This document shows, in pieces, positions 34,372 to 44,851 of a stretch of DNA of 64,000 nt; position 1 is the stretch's first letter, and each line of letters opens with the position of its first letter. The stretch comes from Bifidobacterium breve. Its GTDB lineage: Bacteria > Actinomycetota > Actinomycetes > Nanopelagicales > Nanopelagicaceae. A model generated the notes under the pieces. It worked only from the letters and a program-made list of their open reading frames with translations. It was not told the DNA's origin and did no database searches. The stretch is from contig CAMCXZ010000002.1 in assembly GCA_945883725.1 (NCBI GenBank), forward strand, positions 43,540 to 107,539, given 5' to 3'. A program made the position numbers and the translations under genes.

Positions 34372-35238
34372 ATGTGGTTGGTGGTCGTAAATCCTAAAGC
34401 GGGCTTAGGCGCCGCGGCATCGCTTGCTACCCAAGTAGTCGGCTTTCTTCAATCACGCGGGATTTCATATCGAATGATTTCGCCAAATAGCGCAGCCGAA
34501 ACAAGATCACTTGTTAGGGAGTCTCTGCAGAGTGGCCAGACGACCAGATTACTAAGCGTTGGAGGCGATGGCTTATTTCATCTGCTTTTACAGTTCGCAA
34601 TTGAATTCAAAGTTGCTTTAGCAATAGCCCCTGGAGGAACTGGAAATGATTTCTATCGAACATTAGGTTGGTTTGATTACGAGTTAGCTAGTTACCTAGA
34701 ACACCTGATTTCTACTGAACCAACTTTGGTAGATGTTGGTGTCGTCGATGGTGAGTATTTTGGCGCAGTTCTATCAAGTGGTTTTGATTCAGTGGTAAAC
34801 GAACGAGCAAATAAGATGAAGTGGCCAAAGGGTCCAGCTAAATATAATGCAGCCATTGCTCTTGAATTCCCAAAGTTCAAAGCAATCGAATTTAGAATTT
34901 TTGCCGATGAGAAAGTATTAGAAGTCGAGGCCATGTTGATCGCGATCGGCAATGGTCAGTCCTACGGTGGTGGCATGCGAGTGTGCCCAAATTCAGATCT
35001 GCACGATGGTCTCTTCGACGTCATGATTCTGCATCCGGTTTCAAAATTAGAATTCATCAAGGTTTTTCCGACCGTCTATAAAGGCACTCATATTGAGCAC
35101 CCGCAAGTTGAGGTATTTCGGGCGAGCCAGATTCGCATCGAGTCTTCAGCTGTGGCCTACGCAGATGGTGAACGTATCGGTCAACTGCCAGTTCAAGTCG
35201 AGTCTTTGCCGCAAAGCCTGCTAACTTGGCCCGCATGA
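34372..35238 (+). CDS. Diacylglycerol kinase family lipid kinase
   Basis: A 288-residue protein of the DagK/YegS/LCB5 lipid kinase family. Signatures are VVNPKAGLG near 4-12 and the nucleotide-binding VGGDGLFHLLLQF and PGGTGNDFYRTLG. It phosphorylates diacylglycerol or a related lipid, recycling it to phosphatidic acid. It occupies the same slot between tatC and the helicase gene as in other actinobacteria. Its stop overlaps the helicase ATG (ATGA). Confidence 0.92.
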   Translation: MWLVVVNPKAGLGAAASLATQVVGFLQSRGISYRMISPNSAAETRSLVRESLQSGQTTRLLSVGGDGLFHLLLQFAIEFKVALAIAPGGTGNDFYRTLGWFDYELASYLEHLISTEPTLVDVGVVDGEYFGAVLSSGFDSVVNERANKMKWPKGPAKYNAAIALEFPKFKAIEFRIFADEKVLEVEAMLIAIGNGQSYGGGMRVCPNSDLHDGLFDVMILHPVSKLEFIKVFPTVYKGTHIEHPQVEVFRASQIRIESSAVAYADGERIGQLPVQVESLPQSLLTWPA

Positions 35239-37625
35239 GCGGCCAGGATCAACTTTCACCAGCCGAAGCTTACGCAGCTGCTAAGTCACGCGGTAAGCAC
35301 GCAGTAACTCAGGAGTTTATTAATTCCTTTGAATTTGGTTTTGATGAATTTCAGATCCAAGCTTGCCAAGCACTCGAAGATGGCCACGGCGTATTAGTAG
35401 CTGCCCCGACGGGTGCCGGAAAGACAGTTGTGGGCGAATTTGCTGCTTATTTTGCTCTGAAGAACGGCAAGAAGTGTTTCTACACCACCCCAATTAAGGC
35501 ACTTTCTAATCAGAAGTTTGCTGAATTCGTGGAGCGATTTGGCGAAGAAAAGGTTGGCTTACTTACTGGCGATACCAGCATTAACAGTGAAGCTGATATT
35601 TTAGTAATGACCACTGAAGTTCTGCGAAATATGCTCTATGCCGGTTCGAACACTCTGAATAATTTAGGCTGGGTAGTAATGGATGAAGTCCACTACTTGG
35701 CCGATAAATTTCGCGGGGGAGTTTGGGAAGAAGTACTGATTCACCTGATGGAAAGCGTGCAGGTAGTTTCGCTATCGGCCACTGTTTCTAATGCTGAAGA
35801 ATTTGGTGAATGGTTAAATGAAATTCGCGGAAATACCACAGTAGTAGTTAGCGAAGTTAGACCTATCCCGCTTTACCAGCATGTGCTAATTGGTCAACAA
35901 TTAGTTGATCTATTTAGTAAACCAGGGCAAGTAAACCCAGAGATTCTTAAACTGGAACGTGAAGCAATGCGCAAGGTTCATACCGACCGAAATCGTCGTG
36001 AACGCTTTGGTCAAAACGAAAGCCGGCTTTCAAGAGCTGACATTATTGAAAAACTAAATCGTGAGAATCTTTTGCCAGCGATTACTTTCATTTTCTCGCG
36101 CGCTGGTTGTGATGCTGCCGTAAATCAATGTCTAAATGCGGGACTTCGCTTAACTAATTCGGAAGAACGCGCCGAAATCACTAAGACCGCTCTGTACTAC
36201 ACCCAGAACTTGGCGGAGGAAGATTTGGCAGTTCTAGGTTTTGACCAATGGTTAAGCGCGCTAGAACGTGGCATCGCGGCCCACCATGCCGGGTTGTTGC
36301 CAAGTTTCAAGGAAGCGATTGAAGATCTCTTTAAGCGGGGCTTGATCAAGGCAGTTTTTGCCACTGAGACGTTGGCACTAGGTATCAATATGCCAGCTCG
36401 AACAGTGGTGTTAGAGAAGTTAACTAAATGGAATGGCGAAGCGCATGTGCCAATCACGCCAGGGGAGTACACCCAGTTAACGGGTCGCGCTGGCCGACGC
36501 GGAATTGATATTGAAGGCAACGCTGTTGTTCAGTGGTCGCCTTCAGTTGATTCAGCGACAGCGGCGGGCTTAGCGTCTACTCGAACTTACCCATTACGTT
36601 CTTCATTCACGCCTACCTACAACATGGCGATCAATTTAATTAGTCGCTTTGGTCGAGAGCGTGCACGTGGTTCACTGGAATCTTCGTTCGCGCAATTCCA
36701 GGCCGATCGCGCCGTGGTCGGACTTGATCGCCAAGTGCGACGTAACCAAACAGCTATCGATGAACTCGTTGAATCTGCGCAATGTCACTTAGGTGATTTC
36801 AATCAATATGCATCCATGCGCAGCGAAGTTAAAGAGCTCGAAGCACTTCTATCTAAGCGCGGTGGACGCAAAACATTTGATAATCGACAACGTCAACATC
36901 TCGAAGGTGAAATAGATCAAATTCGTAAAGCTTTGCGAAATCACGCCTGCCATGGCTGTAATGAACGTGAAGCACATGCGCGTTTGCAAGAACGAGCTGG
37001 TCGATTACGACGTGAAAATGAAGGTTTAACTAATCGAATCGAAAATCGCACACATGTAATTGCCAAAACTTTCGACCGCATCTGCGCAGTTCTAGATGAA
37101 CTCGGATATATCGAAGGTGAAAAGCCGCTCGCTCAAGGAAAAATTCTGGCGAAAATTTATGCCGAATCTGATCTCTTGCTGACCGAAACAATTCGATTGG
37201 GCTTGCTTGATGAGTTAAATCCTGCTGAGTTGCTATCGGTTGTCTCGTGCATGATCTATCAGTCTCGCTCGCAAGAAGATTTAGCACCAAAGATTCCACA
37301 TCAGAATGTGGCAAACGCGCTGGGTGAGATCGCTCATGTTTGGGGTCAGTTAGAGGAAATCGAAGAGAAGCACCAAGTTCAGACTCAGAAAGCGCCCGAC
37401 CTTGGCTTTTGTTACATCTCCTACCGTTGGGCCAATGGCAACTCTTTAAATAACGTATTAAAAGGAAGCGACATGTCGGTCGGCGACTTCGTGAGGTCAA
37501 CCAAACAATTAATTGATTTAATGAATCAAATCGCAGCCGCTAGTGAGAAATTGCGCCCGACTTGTCGCGAGGCAGTTAAGCGGATTGATCGGGGAGTAGT
37601 CAGTTATATGCTGGGTGACTTATGA
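35235..37625 (+). CDS. helY: DEAD/DEAH-box RNA helicase, HelY (Ski2/Mtr4-like)
   Basis: A 796-residue superfamily 2 helicase. Motifs are Walker A APTGAGKT, DEVH in VVMDEVHYLAD, SAT in VVSLSATVS and the C-terminal QLTGRAGRRGID. The region after about residue 480 is a long helical, possibly coiled-coil, segment with CHGCNEREAH, then an Mtr4-like helical bundle. I choose the ATG at 35235, which overlaps the kinase stop; a TTG at 35226 is also in frame. The likely role is RNA turnover, by analogy with Ski2-like proteins. Confidence 0.92.
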   Translation: MSGQDQLSPAEAYAAAKSRGKHAVTQEFINSFEFGFDEFQIQACQALEDGHGVLVAAPTGAGKTVVGEFAAYFALKNGKKCFYTTPIKALSNQKFAEFVERFGEEKVGLLTGDTSINSEADILVMTTEVLRNMLYAGSNTLNNLGWVVMDEVHYLADKFRGGVWEEVLIHLMESVQVVSLSATVSNAEEFGEWLNEIRGNTTVVVSEVRPIPLYQHVLIGQQLVDLFSKPGQVNPEILKLEREAMRKVHTDRNRRERFGQNESRLSRADIIEKLNRENLLPAITFIFSRAGCDAAVNQCLNAGLRLTNSEERAEITKTALYYTQNLAEEDLAVLGFDQWLSALERGIAAHHAGLLPSFKEAIEDLFKRGLIKAVFATETLALGINMPARTVVLEKLTKWNGEAHVPITPGEYTQLTGRAGRRGIDIEGNAVVQWSPSVDSATAAGLASTRTYPLRSSFTPTYNMAINLISRFGRERARGSLESSFAQFQADRAVVGLDRQVRRNQTAIDELVESAQCHLGDFNQYASMRSEVKELEALLSKRGGRKTFDNRQRQHLEGEIDQIRKALRNHACHGCNEREAHARLQERAGRLRRENEGLTNRIENRTHVIAKTFDRICAVLDELGYIEGEKPLAQGKILAKIYAESDLLLTETIRLGLLDELNPAELLSVVSCMIYQSRSQEDLAPKIPHQNVANALGEIAHVWGQLEEIEEKHQVQTQKAPDLGFCYISYRWANGNSLNNVLKGSDMSVGDFVRSTKQLIDLMNQIAAASEKLRPTCREAVKRIDRGVVSYMLGDL

Positions 37626-38524
37626 CTTTAATGTTGCTCGATAGCGCTTCGCTTTGGTTCCGCGCATACTACGGAATGCCAGACACCATGTTGGCACCAG
37701 ACGGCACCCCAGTTAACGCTATTCGCGGCTACCTTGATATGACAGCTCGGTTAGTTGGTATCTACAAACCAAATCGATTAGTCGCCTGCCTTGATGGTGA
37801 TTGGCGGCCAAGTTGGCGCGTAGATATTTTTCCAGCGTATAAAGCCAACCGGTTAGAAGAAGAAGGCGAAGAAGAAGTTGAGCCCGAAACGCTGACTCCG
37901 CAAATTCCAATTTTGCTAGATATCTTAGATCTTTTTGGAATCCCAGTAGTAGGCGTCGATGACTATGAAGCTGATGATGTCATGGCGACATATGCTGAAA
38001 TTGAACGCGGGCCGATTCGAATTGTTACTGGCGATCGTGATCTCTTTCAAATGGTTGATGACAAGCGCGATATTAAAGTTGTCTACCTGGCTAAAGGCAT
38101 TTCGCAACATGATTTGGTAGATATCAAATATGTTTCGGATAAGTACGCAATTCCGGGTGATCGATACGATTTATTTGCAATGTTCCGCGGCGACCCATCT
38201 GATGGTTTACCTGGCGTTAAAGGTATCGGCGAAAAGGGGGCTGCAGTTATTGCTAACAACTTCGCAACTGTTGAAGATGCGCTTGCTGCGGCGCATGAAT
38301 CTCACACATCATTGCCGCCAGCCCTTGCCAAGAAAATCATTGCCGGCGCTGATTACTTAAGTATTGCGCCCAAATTAGTACGCGTTGCACGTGATGCACC
38401 GCTTCCTAAAGTTGATTTAGCTATGCCTAAAGCACCAACTGACTTATCAAAGCTCTATCAAATTAAGGATCAATACGGCTTAGGCGCAAGTATTGATCGA
38501 TTAATTGCTGCTCTCGGTTGGTAG
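37622..38524 (+). CDS. 5'-3' exonuclease (FEN/Pol I exonuclease-like)
   Basis: A 300-residue stand-alone flap/5' exonuclease domain like that of DNA polymerase I. Metal-binding acidic residues are visible in LLDSASLWFRAYYG, ACLDGDWRPSWR, DDYEADDVMATYA and IVTGDRDLFQMVD. The H3TH DNA-binding segment is GDPSDGLPGVKGIGEKGA. It starts 4 bp inside the helicase stop (ATGA). It may remove RNA primers or act in repair; a full polA is expected elsewhere. Confidence 0.93.
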   Translation: MTLMLLDSASLWFRAYYGMPDTMLAPDGTPVNAIRGYLDMTARLVGIYKPNRLVACLDGDWRPSWRVDIFPAYKANRLEEEGEEEVEPETLTPQIPILLDILDLFGIPVVGVDDYEADDVMATYAEIERGPIRIVTGDRDLFQMVDDKRDIKVVYLAKGISQHDLVDIKYVSDKYAIPGDRYDLFAMFRGDPSDGLPGVKGIGEKGAAVIANNFATVEDALAAAHESHTSLPPALAKKIIAGADYLSIAPKLVRVARDAPLPKVDLAMPKAPTDLSKLYQIKDQYGLGASIDRLIAALGW

Positions 38525-38527
38525 AAC

Positions 38528-39955
38528 GTGTTCGCATTTTATTCTTTACTGAGCGGCCTCTTGCTATCGGCGGCATTTAAACCAATCGGGCTTTGGTTTG
38601 CAGCCCCTCTCGCAATTGCTTTGCTTATTCATTCGATTGAAAAATATGGAAAGAACTTTTACTCGTTTGGTATTTTCGCATTCGCTTTCAATGCGGCAGG
38701 TTTAATCTGGAGCAATAAGTACGTTGGCATTACTCCGTGGATCGCTCTGGTCTTGCTACAAATCCTTTTTTATCTTCCGCTGGGTTTCCTGAAACGGATA
38801 GGGGAGTCCTGGTATTTCTTCCTTCCCGTTGCTTTCTTGGCACTTGAGGAGTTGCGCGCTCGTTTCCCATTCGGCGGTTTCGGCTGGCTTCGCATCGGCT
38901 TCTCTCAAGTCGATGCGCCATATGCCCGGCTGGCTAGCGTCGGAGGAGTATCGCTGCTCTCATTAGCAACACTTTTATTAGGTGTAGCGGCATTTCAGCT
39001 AGCAAAGCGGGGAAGTGGTCTGACTCTCCCAGCAATTGCCATTGCTTTAACTCTTAGCGGAATTTTCGTATTACCAAATAACTCGCCTCGACAAACATTT
39101 CAGGTTCTTGCTGTGCAAGGTTCAGTTCCGAAACTGGGACTCGATTTCAACGAGCGAGCGACCGAAGTTTTTAATCGACATTTAATTGCAACCGAGAAAG
39201 CACTGACTAAAGGAAAGAAACCAGATTTAATTATTTGGCCTGAAAATTCAGTAGATGTAGATCCATTTAATAATCCAAAGGTTGGGTCCGCAATCGCCTC
39301 GTTAGTCGACAAAGCAGAAGTTCCATTAATCATTGGGGCAGTTCTACGCACTAATGGGCAATTACAGAATGCTTCAATTCTTTGGCAACCAAGAACTGGA
39401 GCAACTACTCGATATCTAAAACGACATTTGACGCCATTTGGTGAGGTAATGCCATTGCGTTCTGCATTGACATTTTTCTCTGATTTGCCCAACCAAGTCG
39501 AAGACTTTTCACCCGGTAAGTCAGCTGTTATCCATAAGGTGGGCCAGGCAAATATTGCTCCAATTATCTGTTTTGAATTGATCGATGATCGACTGATTCA
39601 AAGTTCAGCTAACCAGAGCAACCTATTCGTGGTTCAGACAAATAGTGCGACTTTTGCTAACACGGCGCAAAGCGCTCAACAATTGGCAATAACTCGAATT
39701 CGAAGTATCGAACATGCCCGATATTCAGTCAGCGTTTCAACAGTTGGAATTTCGGGAATTGTCGACACAAATGGTGTGGTTCGGAAATCTACGAAAGAGA
39801 ACATCACTGCCAGCATTAACAGCGCAGTGGCGCTGAACTCAACCCGAACTCTTTATGATCGAGTGGGCCAGTTTGCGTGGGTTTTGGTCTTGTTGGTTGG
39901 CCTTGGATTTGGGGCTGCGCTTAACGTTGCCGCCCGCATGACTAAACGCCGATAA
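38528..39955 (+). CDS. lnt: Apolipoprotein N-acyltransferase
   Basis: A 475-residue membrane enzyme that adds the third acyl chain to lipoproteins. About six transmembrane helices span residues 1-185, followed by a periplasmic nitrilase-like domain. The catalytic triad is Glu in IIWPENSVD, Lys in YLKRHLTPFGEVMPL and Cys in APIICFELIDD, and a last helix closes the protein. The GTG start lies 3 bp after the exonuclease stop. In mycobacteria the homologue is joined or paired with a dolichol-phosphate-mannose synthase; none is fused here. Confidence 0.92.
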   Translation: MFAFYSLLSGLLLSAAFKPIGLWFAAPLAIALLIHSIEKYGKNFYSFGIFAFAFNAAGLIWSNKYVGITPWIALVLLQILFYLPLGFLKRIGESWYFFLPVAFLALEELRARFPFGGFGWLRIGFSQVDAPYARLASVGGVSLLSLATLLLGVAAFQLAKRGSGLTLPAIAIALTLSGIFVLPNNSPRQTFQVLAVQGSVPKLGLDFNERATEVFNRHLIATEKALTKGKKPDLIIWPENSVDVDPFNNPKVGSAIASLVDKAEVPLIIGAVLRTNGQLQNASILWQPRTGATTRYLKRHLTPFGEVMPLRSALTFFSDLPNQVEDFSPGKSAVIHKVGQANIAPIICFELIDDRLIQSSANQSNLFVVQTNSATFANTAQSAQQLAITRIRSIEHARYSVSVSTVGISGIVDTNGVVRKSTKENITASINSAVALNSTRTLYDRVGQFAWVLVLLVGLGFGAALNVAARMTKRR

Positions 39956-40019
39956 GTTACATTATGTTAACTAAAAGGAATTAGCCACTACCCCTTTTCA
40001 AGCGTAAATCGACTACTTC

Positions 40020-42890
40020 TTATTCAGCGTATTCAGCTATTGGTGTGCAAGAACAGATCAAGTTCCGATCGCCGTGAACTCCATCGACACGACCGACAGT
40101 AGGAAAATACTTACCGCGAGTGCCGATTAACTCACCCGAAACAAGCCCCTCTCGGGCTCCAGGCGTGGCGCCAGTGGTCCGGCTATAGGCTCGATCCCAT
40201 TCAGGGTCCAAAACCGCCTCAATCGTATGAGGCGCATTTCTAAGCGCTGAACCCTCAACCATTACTTCACCTTTAATGATCTGGTCGATTTCGGCCCGAA
40301 TGGCCTTCATGGCGGCAATAAAACGGTCGAGTTCGGCAATATCTTCACTCTCAGTAGGTTCAATCATGAATGTGCCTGCTACTGGAAAGCTCATTGTTGG
40401 GGCATGGAAGCCGTAGTCCATTAAGCGCTTGGCAATGTCATCGACGGTTACGCCACTGATCTTGGTGATCTCGCGGAGATCCAGAATGCATTCATGTGCG
40501 ACTAGCCCATTGGCACCCGTGTAGAGAACTGGGAAATCATTTGTAAGTTTTCGAGCGATGTAGTTAGCTGAAAGAATCGCTACTTGGGTGGCATGAGTTA
40601 GTCCTGCGCCACCCATCAAGCGGATGTAGGCCCAACTAATTGGCAAGATGCTCGCTGAACCAAATGGGGCTGCTGAAATCGGACCTGGGCCAGTTACTGG
40701 TCCGGCTAAAACATCCATTGGATGGTTCGGCAAGAAAGGTGCCAAGTGAGCTCTAGTAATTACTGGGCCAACGCCTGGGCCGCCACCACCATGCGGAATA
40801 CAAAATGTTTTATGCAGATTCAAGTGAGATACATCTGCCCCGAATTTTCCGGGTTGGGCCAAGCCAACCAAGGCATTCAAATTCGCACCGTCAACATAAA
40901 CCTGACCGCCGGCATCATGAATCAAAGCGCAAATTCGTGAAATCTCTACTTCAAAAACACCGTGGGTAGATGGATAAGTAACCATCAGCGCAGCCACTTC
41001 CCCACTGTGCGCCGCAATCTTGGCTTCAAGATCTTCGATACTTACATTTCCTTCAGCATCGCATTCAATTACGACGACTTTCATGCCAGCCATAACTGCA
41101 CTCGCTGCGTTAGTGCCATGCGCACTCGATGGAATCAAACAGATCTTACGAGCTTGATCGCCACGCGAATCGTGATAATTGCGAATAGCTAATAGGCCAG
41201 CGAACTCCCCTTGGCTGCCAGCATTTGGCTGTAGCGATACTGCGTCATAACCAGTAATTGCAATCAACCAATCACTTAACTCTTTAATTAACTGACGCGA
41301 ACCGGCACTTTGATCAGCTGGCGCAAATGGATGCAACGAAGAAAACTCTGGCCAAGTAACAGCTTCCATCTCGGTAGCTGCATTTAATTTCATGGTGCAA
41401 GAACCCAACGGAATCATGGTGCGATCTAGCGCTAAGTCACGATCTGCCAAGGTACGCAGATAGCGCATCATCGCTGTTTCAGAACGGTTGGTAGAAAAAA
41501 TCGGGTGGGTTAGGAACGAACTCTTACGAGTATTGCTGATGGCAACTTCACGAGCAGGTTGAGGAATGCTCACCCCAAAGATCTGACCGATTCGTGACAG
41601 GTGCTCAGTAGTAATTGTTTCGTCGAAGGAAATGCCAACCACATTTGCTGATACCTCACGCAGATTAATCTGTAGGGCTCTAGCCGTGCGATGGATTAGC
41701 GCAGCATCTTTTACTTCGATAAAAACTGTGTCAAAGAAATTCTTGGTCAGAACATTATGATCACTTGCCTCTAGGGCCTTGACCAACGAATCAGTTTGGG
41801 CATGGATTCGATTAGAAATAACTTTCAGGCCATCAGCGCCATGCCACATGGCATAAAAGGCACTCATTACTGCCAAGAGAACTTGAGCTGTACAAATATT
41901 GCTGGTCGCCTTATCGCGTCTGATGTGTTGTTCGCGAGTTTGCAGAGCTAAGCGAAAAGCTGGATTGCCATGTGCATCAAGGCTTTGCCCAATTAGTCGA
42001 CCCGGCATTGATCGCTCTAACCCACTGCGTACAGCTAAGAAGCCGGCATGTGGTCCGCCGAACCCCATAGGAACGCCAAAGCGCTGCGCTGAACCAACAG
42101 CGATATCAGCGCCCCACTCCCCCGGCGGTGCGATCAATGTCAGTGCTAACAAATCAGTAGCCGCAATCAATAACGCGTTGCGTTCGTGCGACCAAGCAGC
42201 AAGAGATGAATAATCTAAAATTTCACCATTGGTATTTGGGTATTGAGCTAACACGCCAAATACTTCTTGGTTTGAAATATTAGTTAGCGGTTCGCTTGGA
42301 TCAAATTCAACAATTTCAATTGCCAGCGGCTTGGCACGGGTAGCAACAACGGCCTTGGTTTGTGGATGTAAGAATTTATCGATTAAGAAAACCGCCGAAT
42401 CGTCGCCAGTAAATACCCGACGTGCCAGTGTCATGGCTTCAGCTGCAGCCGTTCCTTCATCGAGCATCGAAGCATTAGCAATTGGAAGCGCAGTTAAGTC
42501 ACAGACCGCAGTTTGAAAGGCGAATAGTGCTTCTAGTCGACCTTGAGAAATTTCTGGTTGGTAAGGCGTGTAGGCCGTATACCAAGCTGGATTTTCTAAA
42601 ACGTTTCGTAAAATCACAGCCGGAGTAATTGTTCCGTAATATCCAGTACCAATAAAGGAATCGAAGACTTGATTCTGGTTTGCTAGTTTGCGAAGCTCGG
42701 CAATTGTTTCAACTTCAGAAAGAGCTGGTGGCAAAACATCTTTTAAGTGATGACCCATCGCAATATTTTCTGGCACTACTGCTTTAATGAAAGACTCTAA
42801 ATCAGCATACCCGAGCTCATGCAGCATGGTTGCCTCTTGGACCGCAGAGGGACCAATATGCCGTGATTCAAAATTCTCGTGCGCGCTCAT
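40020..42890 (-). CDS. gcvP: Glycine dehydrogenase (decarboxylating), P protein
   Basis: A 956-residue PLP enzyme of the glycine cleavage system. It is the fused alpha-beta form: the N-terminal half begins with ESRHIGPS and the C-terminal half carries the PLP Lys in [18 protein letters not shown] near 720. It decarboxylates glycine and passes the aminomethyl group to the lipoyl arm of GcvH (45419). The AAGGTGAG ribosome binding site lies within a perfect 9-bp inverted repeat. gcvT is not in the window. Confidence 0.97.
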   Translation of the reverse strand: MSAHENFESRHIGPSAVQEATMLHELGYADLESFIKAVVPENIAMGHHLKDVLPPALSEVETIAELRKLANQNQVFDSFIGTGYYGTITPAVILRNVLENPAWYTAYTPYQPEISQGRLEALFAFQTAVCDLTALPIANASMLDEGTAAAEAMTLARRVFTGDDSAVFLIDKFLHPQTKAVVATRAKPLAIEIVEFDPSEPLTNISNQEVFGVLAQYPNTNGEILDYSSLAAWSHERNALLIAATDLLALTLIAPPGEWGADIAVGSAQRFGVPMGFGGPHAGFLAVRSGLERSMPGRLIGQSLDAHGNPAFRLALQTREQHIRRDKATSNICTAQVLLAVMSAFYAMWHGADGLKVISNRIHAQTDSLVKALEASDHNVLTKNFFDTVFIEVKDAALIHRTARALQINLREVSANVVGISFDETITTEHLSRIGQIFGVSIPQPAREVAISNTRKSSFLTHPIFSTNRSETAMMRYLRTLADRDLALDRTMIPLGSCTMKLNAATEMEAVTWPEFSSLHPFAPADQSAGSRQLIKELSDWLIAITGYDAVSLQPNAGSQGEFAGLLAIRNYHDSRGDQARKICLIPSSAHGTNAASAVMAGMKVVVIECDAEGNVSIEDLEAKIAAHSGEVAALMVTYPSTHGVFEVEISRICALIHDAGGQVYVDGANLNALVGLAQPGKFGADVSHLNLHKTFCIPHGGGGPGVGPVITRAHLAPFLPNHPMDVLAGPVTGPGPISAAPFGSASILPISWAYIRLMGGAGLTHATQVAILSANYIARKLTNDFPVLYTGANGLVAHECILDLREITKISGVTVDDIAKRLMDYGFHAPTMSFPVAGTFMIEPTESEDIAELDRFIAAMKAIRAEIDQIIKGEVMVEGSALRNAPHTIEAVLDPEWDRAYSRTTGATPGAREGLVSGELIGTRGKYFPTVGRVDGVHGDRNLICSCTPIAEYAE

Positions 42891-42895
42891 GCGAT

Positions 42896-42944
42896 CTCAC
42901 CTTAGATTTAAAATACCCGATCTATGTTGACCGGTTAAGGTGAG
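42896..42944 (-). promoter_or_regulatory. Inverted repeat able to sequester the gcvP ribosome binding site
   Basis: CTCACCTTA (42896-42904) and TAAGGTGAG (42936-42944) are perfect 9-bp complements with a 31-nt spacer. On the gcvP transcript the 3' arm contains the AAGGTGAG ribosome binding site, ending five bases before the ATG. Pairing would hide it. This needs a transcript starting upstream of 42944; a start in the TATTTT-rich spacer would remove the 5' arm. Confidence 0.4.
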
Positions 42945-42958
42945 CAGAATACGGGCGA

Positions 42959-43459
42959 TTACGCGCCTTTGCGCGCCCGACGTTGCGATAGCTCATCGTT
43001 ATTTTCGCCACCGACTATTTGACCATTAACCTCACCTTGAAGGTTTGAAAGTGAACCTTCAACTTCGTGCCAAACGCGACCAACTGCAATTCCAAATACC
43101 CCTTGGCCACCTTGCACCAAGTCATACATTTCATCAGCACTGGCGCACTCATAAATCGAGGCACCATCTGACATCAAAGTGATTCGTTCTAACTCAGTAA
43201 CGCCACGTCCACGTAAGTGATCTACTGCGGTACGAATGTTTTGTAGTGACACACCAGCATCTAATAAACGCTTAACAATTTTCAAAACCAAAATGTCACG
43301 AAAACCATACAGACGTTGAGTTCCAGATCCCCCAGCGCTACGAATGCTTGGTTCAACTAAACCCGTACGCGCCCAGTAATCGAGTTGGCGGTAAGTAATT
43401 CCAGCTGCAGCGCAAGCAGTAGCGCCGCGGTAGCCAATTTCGAAGTCAGTCTGACTCAT
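42959..43459 (-). CDS. MerR-family regulator (Rv1830/McdR-like)
   Basis: A 166-residue regulator with an N-terminal MerR winged helix: TACAAAGITYRQLDYWARTGLVEPSIR, then the wing and RFRDI-like YGFRDILVLKIVKRLLDAGVSLQNIRTAVDHLRGRG. The rest is short and lacks effector-binding cysteines. Position between the DUF151 gene and gcvP matches Rv1830 of M. tuberculosis, linked there to cell-division control. The gene starts at an ATG with no clear ribosome binding site. A dyad AAACCT-N7-AGGTTT lies upstream at 43551-43569. Confidence 0.88.
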   Translation of the reverse strand: MSQTDFEIGYRGATACAAAGITYRQLDYWARTGLVEPSIRSAGGSGTQRLYGFRDILVLKIVKRLLDAGVSLQNIRTAVDHLRGRGVTELERITLMSDGASIYECASADEMYDLVQGGQGVFGIAVGRVWHEVEGSLSNLQGEVNGQIVGGENNDELSQRRARKGA

Positions 43460-43585
43460 GAGGGGGAACTCATTTCAATTGTTTAGTGGGGTGATCTAGT
43501 GGCTAAAGAGTATGAGTCGAAGTAGAGCGAGGCAATGACCGACACGGTTAAAACCTCTACTTTAGGTTTAGACTTTTACGCCTGA

Positions 43586-44104
43586 TTACCCCTTGAAATC
43601 CTCTGGATTAATGCCTTCCAGGAACTCGCGAAATGCCTCTAGTTCGACGATCTGATCCCCCGAGTCGCCCTCATCTACCACAGCGCCTTCAGGAATCTCG
43701 ATGCCTGCAGTATCTAGCAAGTCAGAGCTGGCCAAAATATTGCTCTGGGTTCTAAGGGCTAAAGCAATAGCATCTGATGGTCGAGCAGATAGCTGAACTA
43801 AATTGGCCAACGAATCGCGCATCTGCAGTGTGGAGTAAAAGACCCCGTCACGAAGTTCGTTCACATGCACCGCAACTAAACTGGCATCAAACTTCTCAAA
43901 TAGCTGAGCCATTAAGTCATGCGTTAACGGACGCGGCGGCTGGAGTCCTTGCTGAGCAAAGGCAATAGCTGTTGCCTCTACTGCCCCAACCCAGATTGGA
44001 AGAAAGCGCGTGCCGTCTATTTCGCGCAGCAGAATTATTGGCTGATTAGATGGCATTTCGACGCGCACGCCGATGACCTCCATCGGAATCATTTCAGAGG
44101 ACAT
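43586..44104 (-). CDS. Bifunctional nuclease family protein (DUF151)
   Basis: A 172-residue protein of the DUF151 family. The conserved core is PIILLREIDGTRFLPIWVGAVEATAIAFAQQG and RPLTHDLM, followed by SARPSDAIALALR near 107-119. Plant and thermophile members have nuclease activity, but the role in actinobacteria is not settled. It lies between the two MerR genes, as Rv1829 does. Its start is 4 bp after the ftsR stop, so the two are co-translated. Confidence 0.9.
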   Translation of the reverse strand: MSSEMIPMEVIGVRVEMPSNQPIILLREIDGTRFLPIWVGAVEATAIAFAQQGLQPPRPLTHDLMAQLFEKFDASLVAVHVNELRDGVFYSTLQMRDSLANLVQLSARPSDAIALALRTQSNILASSDLLDTAGIEIPEGAVVDEGDSGDQIVELEAFREFLEGINPEDFKG

Positions 44105-44108
44105 TTAG

Positions 44109-44831
44109 TTAGCGGAAGCGATGTAGGCCGCTACGAACCAATGAGGCATGTAGTCGAATTGAAAGCGCTGCAATTTCCTTAGTTACTTCTTCGGCGCGAG
44201 CTTTTGACTCGGTGCTCTTTTGGCGAACCAATGGAGTAATGACTTGCTCGATTAAACCAATCTCGCGATCAGCTGCTGATTTAAATGAACGCATGTGTCG
44301 TGGTTCGATTCCAAATGCTGCCATCTCTGAAACCGCTTGGGCAATAGCCAGAGCATCAGCGTCATAGTGACGACCGCGAACTGTGATCAAGCCAAATGAC
44401 TCGAGTTCGGTTAATTGGTCATCATTGATACCCGAGGATTTCAAAAGCTCTTCGCGGCTAAGGCGTAGGTCATTGGTATCGCCGAATGAAGACGGGGCGA
44501 ACTCGCCATCGACAGTTGCCAACCCGAGTTGGGGACGAGGGGATGCGGCTCCCCCGGTAGCTGAAGGTTGTAGCCCACGGTCGATCGCATCAAGGTTTTC
44601 TTTGATAACACGCAATGGCAAATACTGATCGCGTTGGGCCAGTAGCACATAGCGCAGGCGATCCAGATCAGTTGAAGTGAATTTGCGATAACCAGAAGGG
44701 GTTCGCTGCGGATCAATTAGTCCTTCAGATTCAAGGAAGCGAATCTTAGAGATCGTAATATCCGCAAAATCACCACGAAGCTTATTTAGAACTTCACCGA
44801 TGCTGAGGTATGCCCGTGCTGGAACGCTCAT
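44109..44831 (-). CDS. ftsR: MerR-family transcription regulator FtsR
   Basis: A 240-residue MerR regulator matching Rv1828/FtsR by sequence and position. The N-terminal winged helix is YLSIGEVLNKLRGDFADITISKIRFLESEGLIDPQRTPSGYRKF; the second half (about 100-200) is a second MerR-like or effector region with SREELLKSSGI and a dimerisation helix. In Corynebacterium FtsR activates ftsZ. A GGAG ribosome binding site lies eight bases before the ATG. It follows garA in the expected order. Confidence 0.92.
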   Translation of the reverse strand: MSVPARAYLSIGEVLNKLRGDFADITISKIRFLESEGLIDPQRTPSGYRKFTSTDLDRLRYVLLAQRDQYLPLRVIKENLDAIDRGLQPSATGGAASPRPQLGLATVDGEFAPSSFGDTNDLRLSREELLKSSGINDDQLTELESFGLITVRGRHYDADALAIAQAVSEMAAFGIEPRHMRSFKSAADREIGLIEQVITPLVRQKSTESKARAEEVTKEIAALSIRLHASLVRSGLHRFR

Positions 44832-44851
44832 CTTATGATCTCCGTTTTTTC

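Noticed and set aside
42891..42958. Glycine riboswitch before gcvP
   Set aside because: The gap is only 68 bp and lacks the conserved aptamer core; only the simple inverted repeat is supported.
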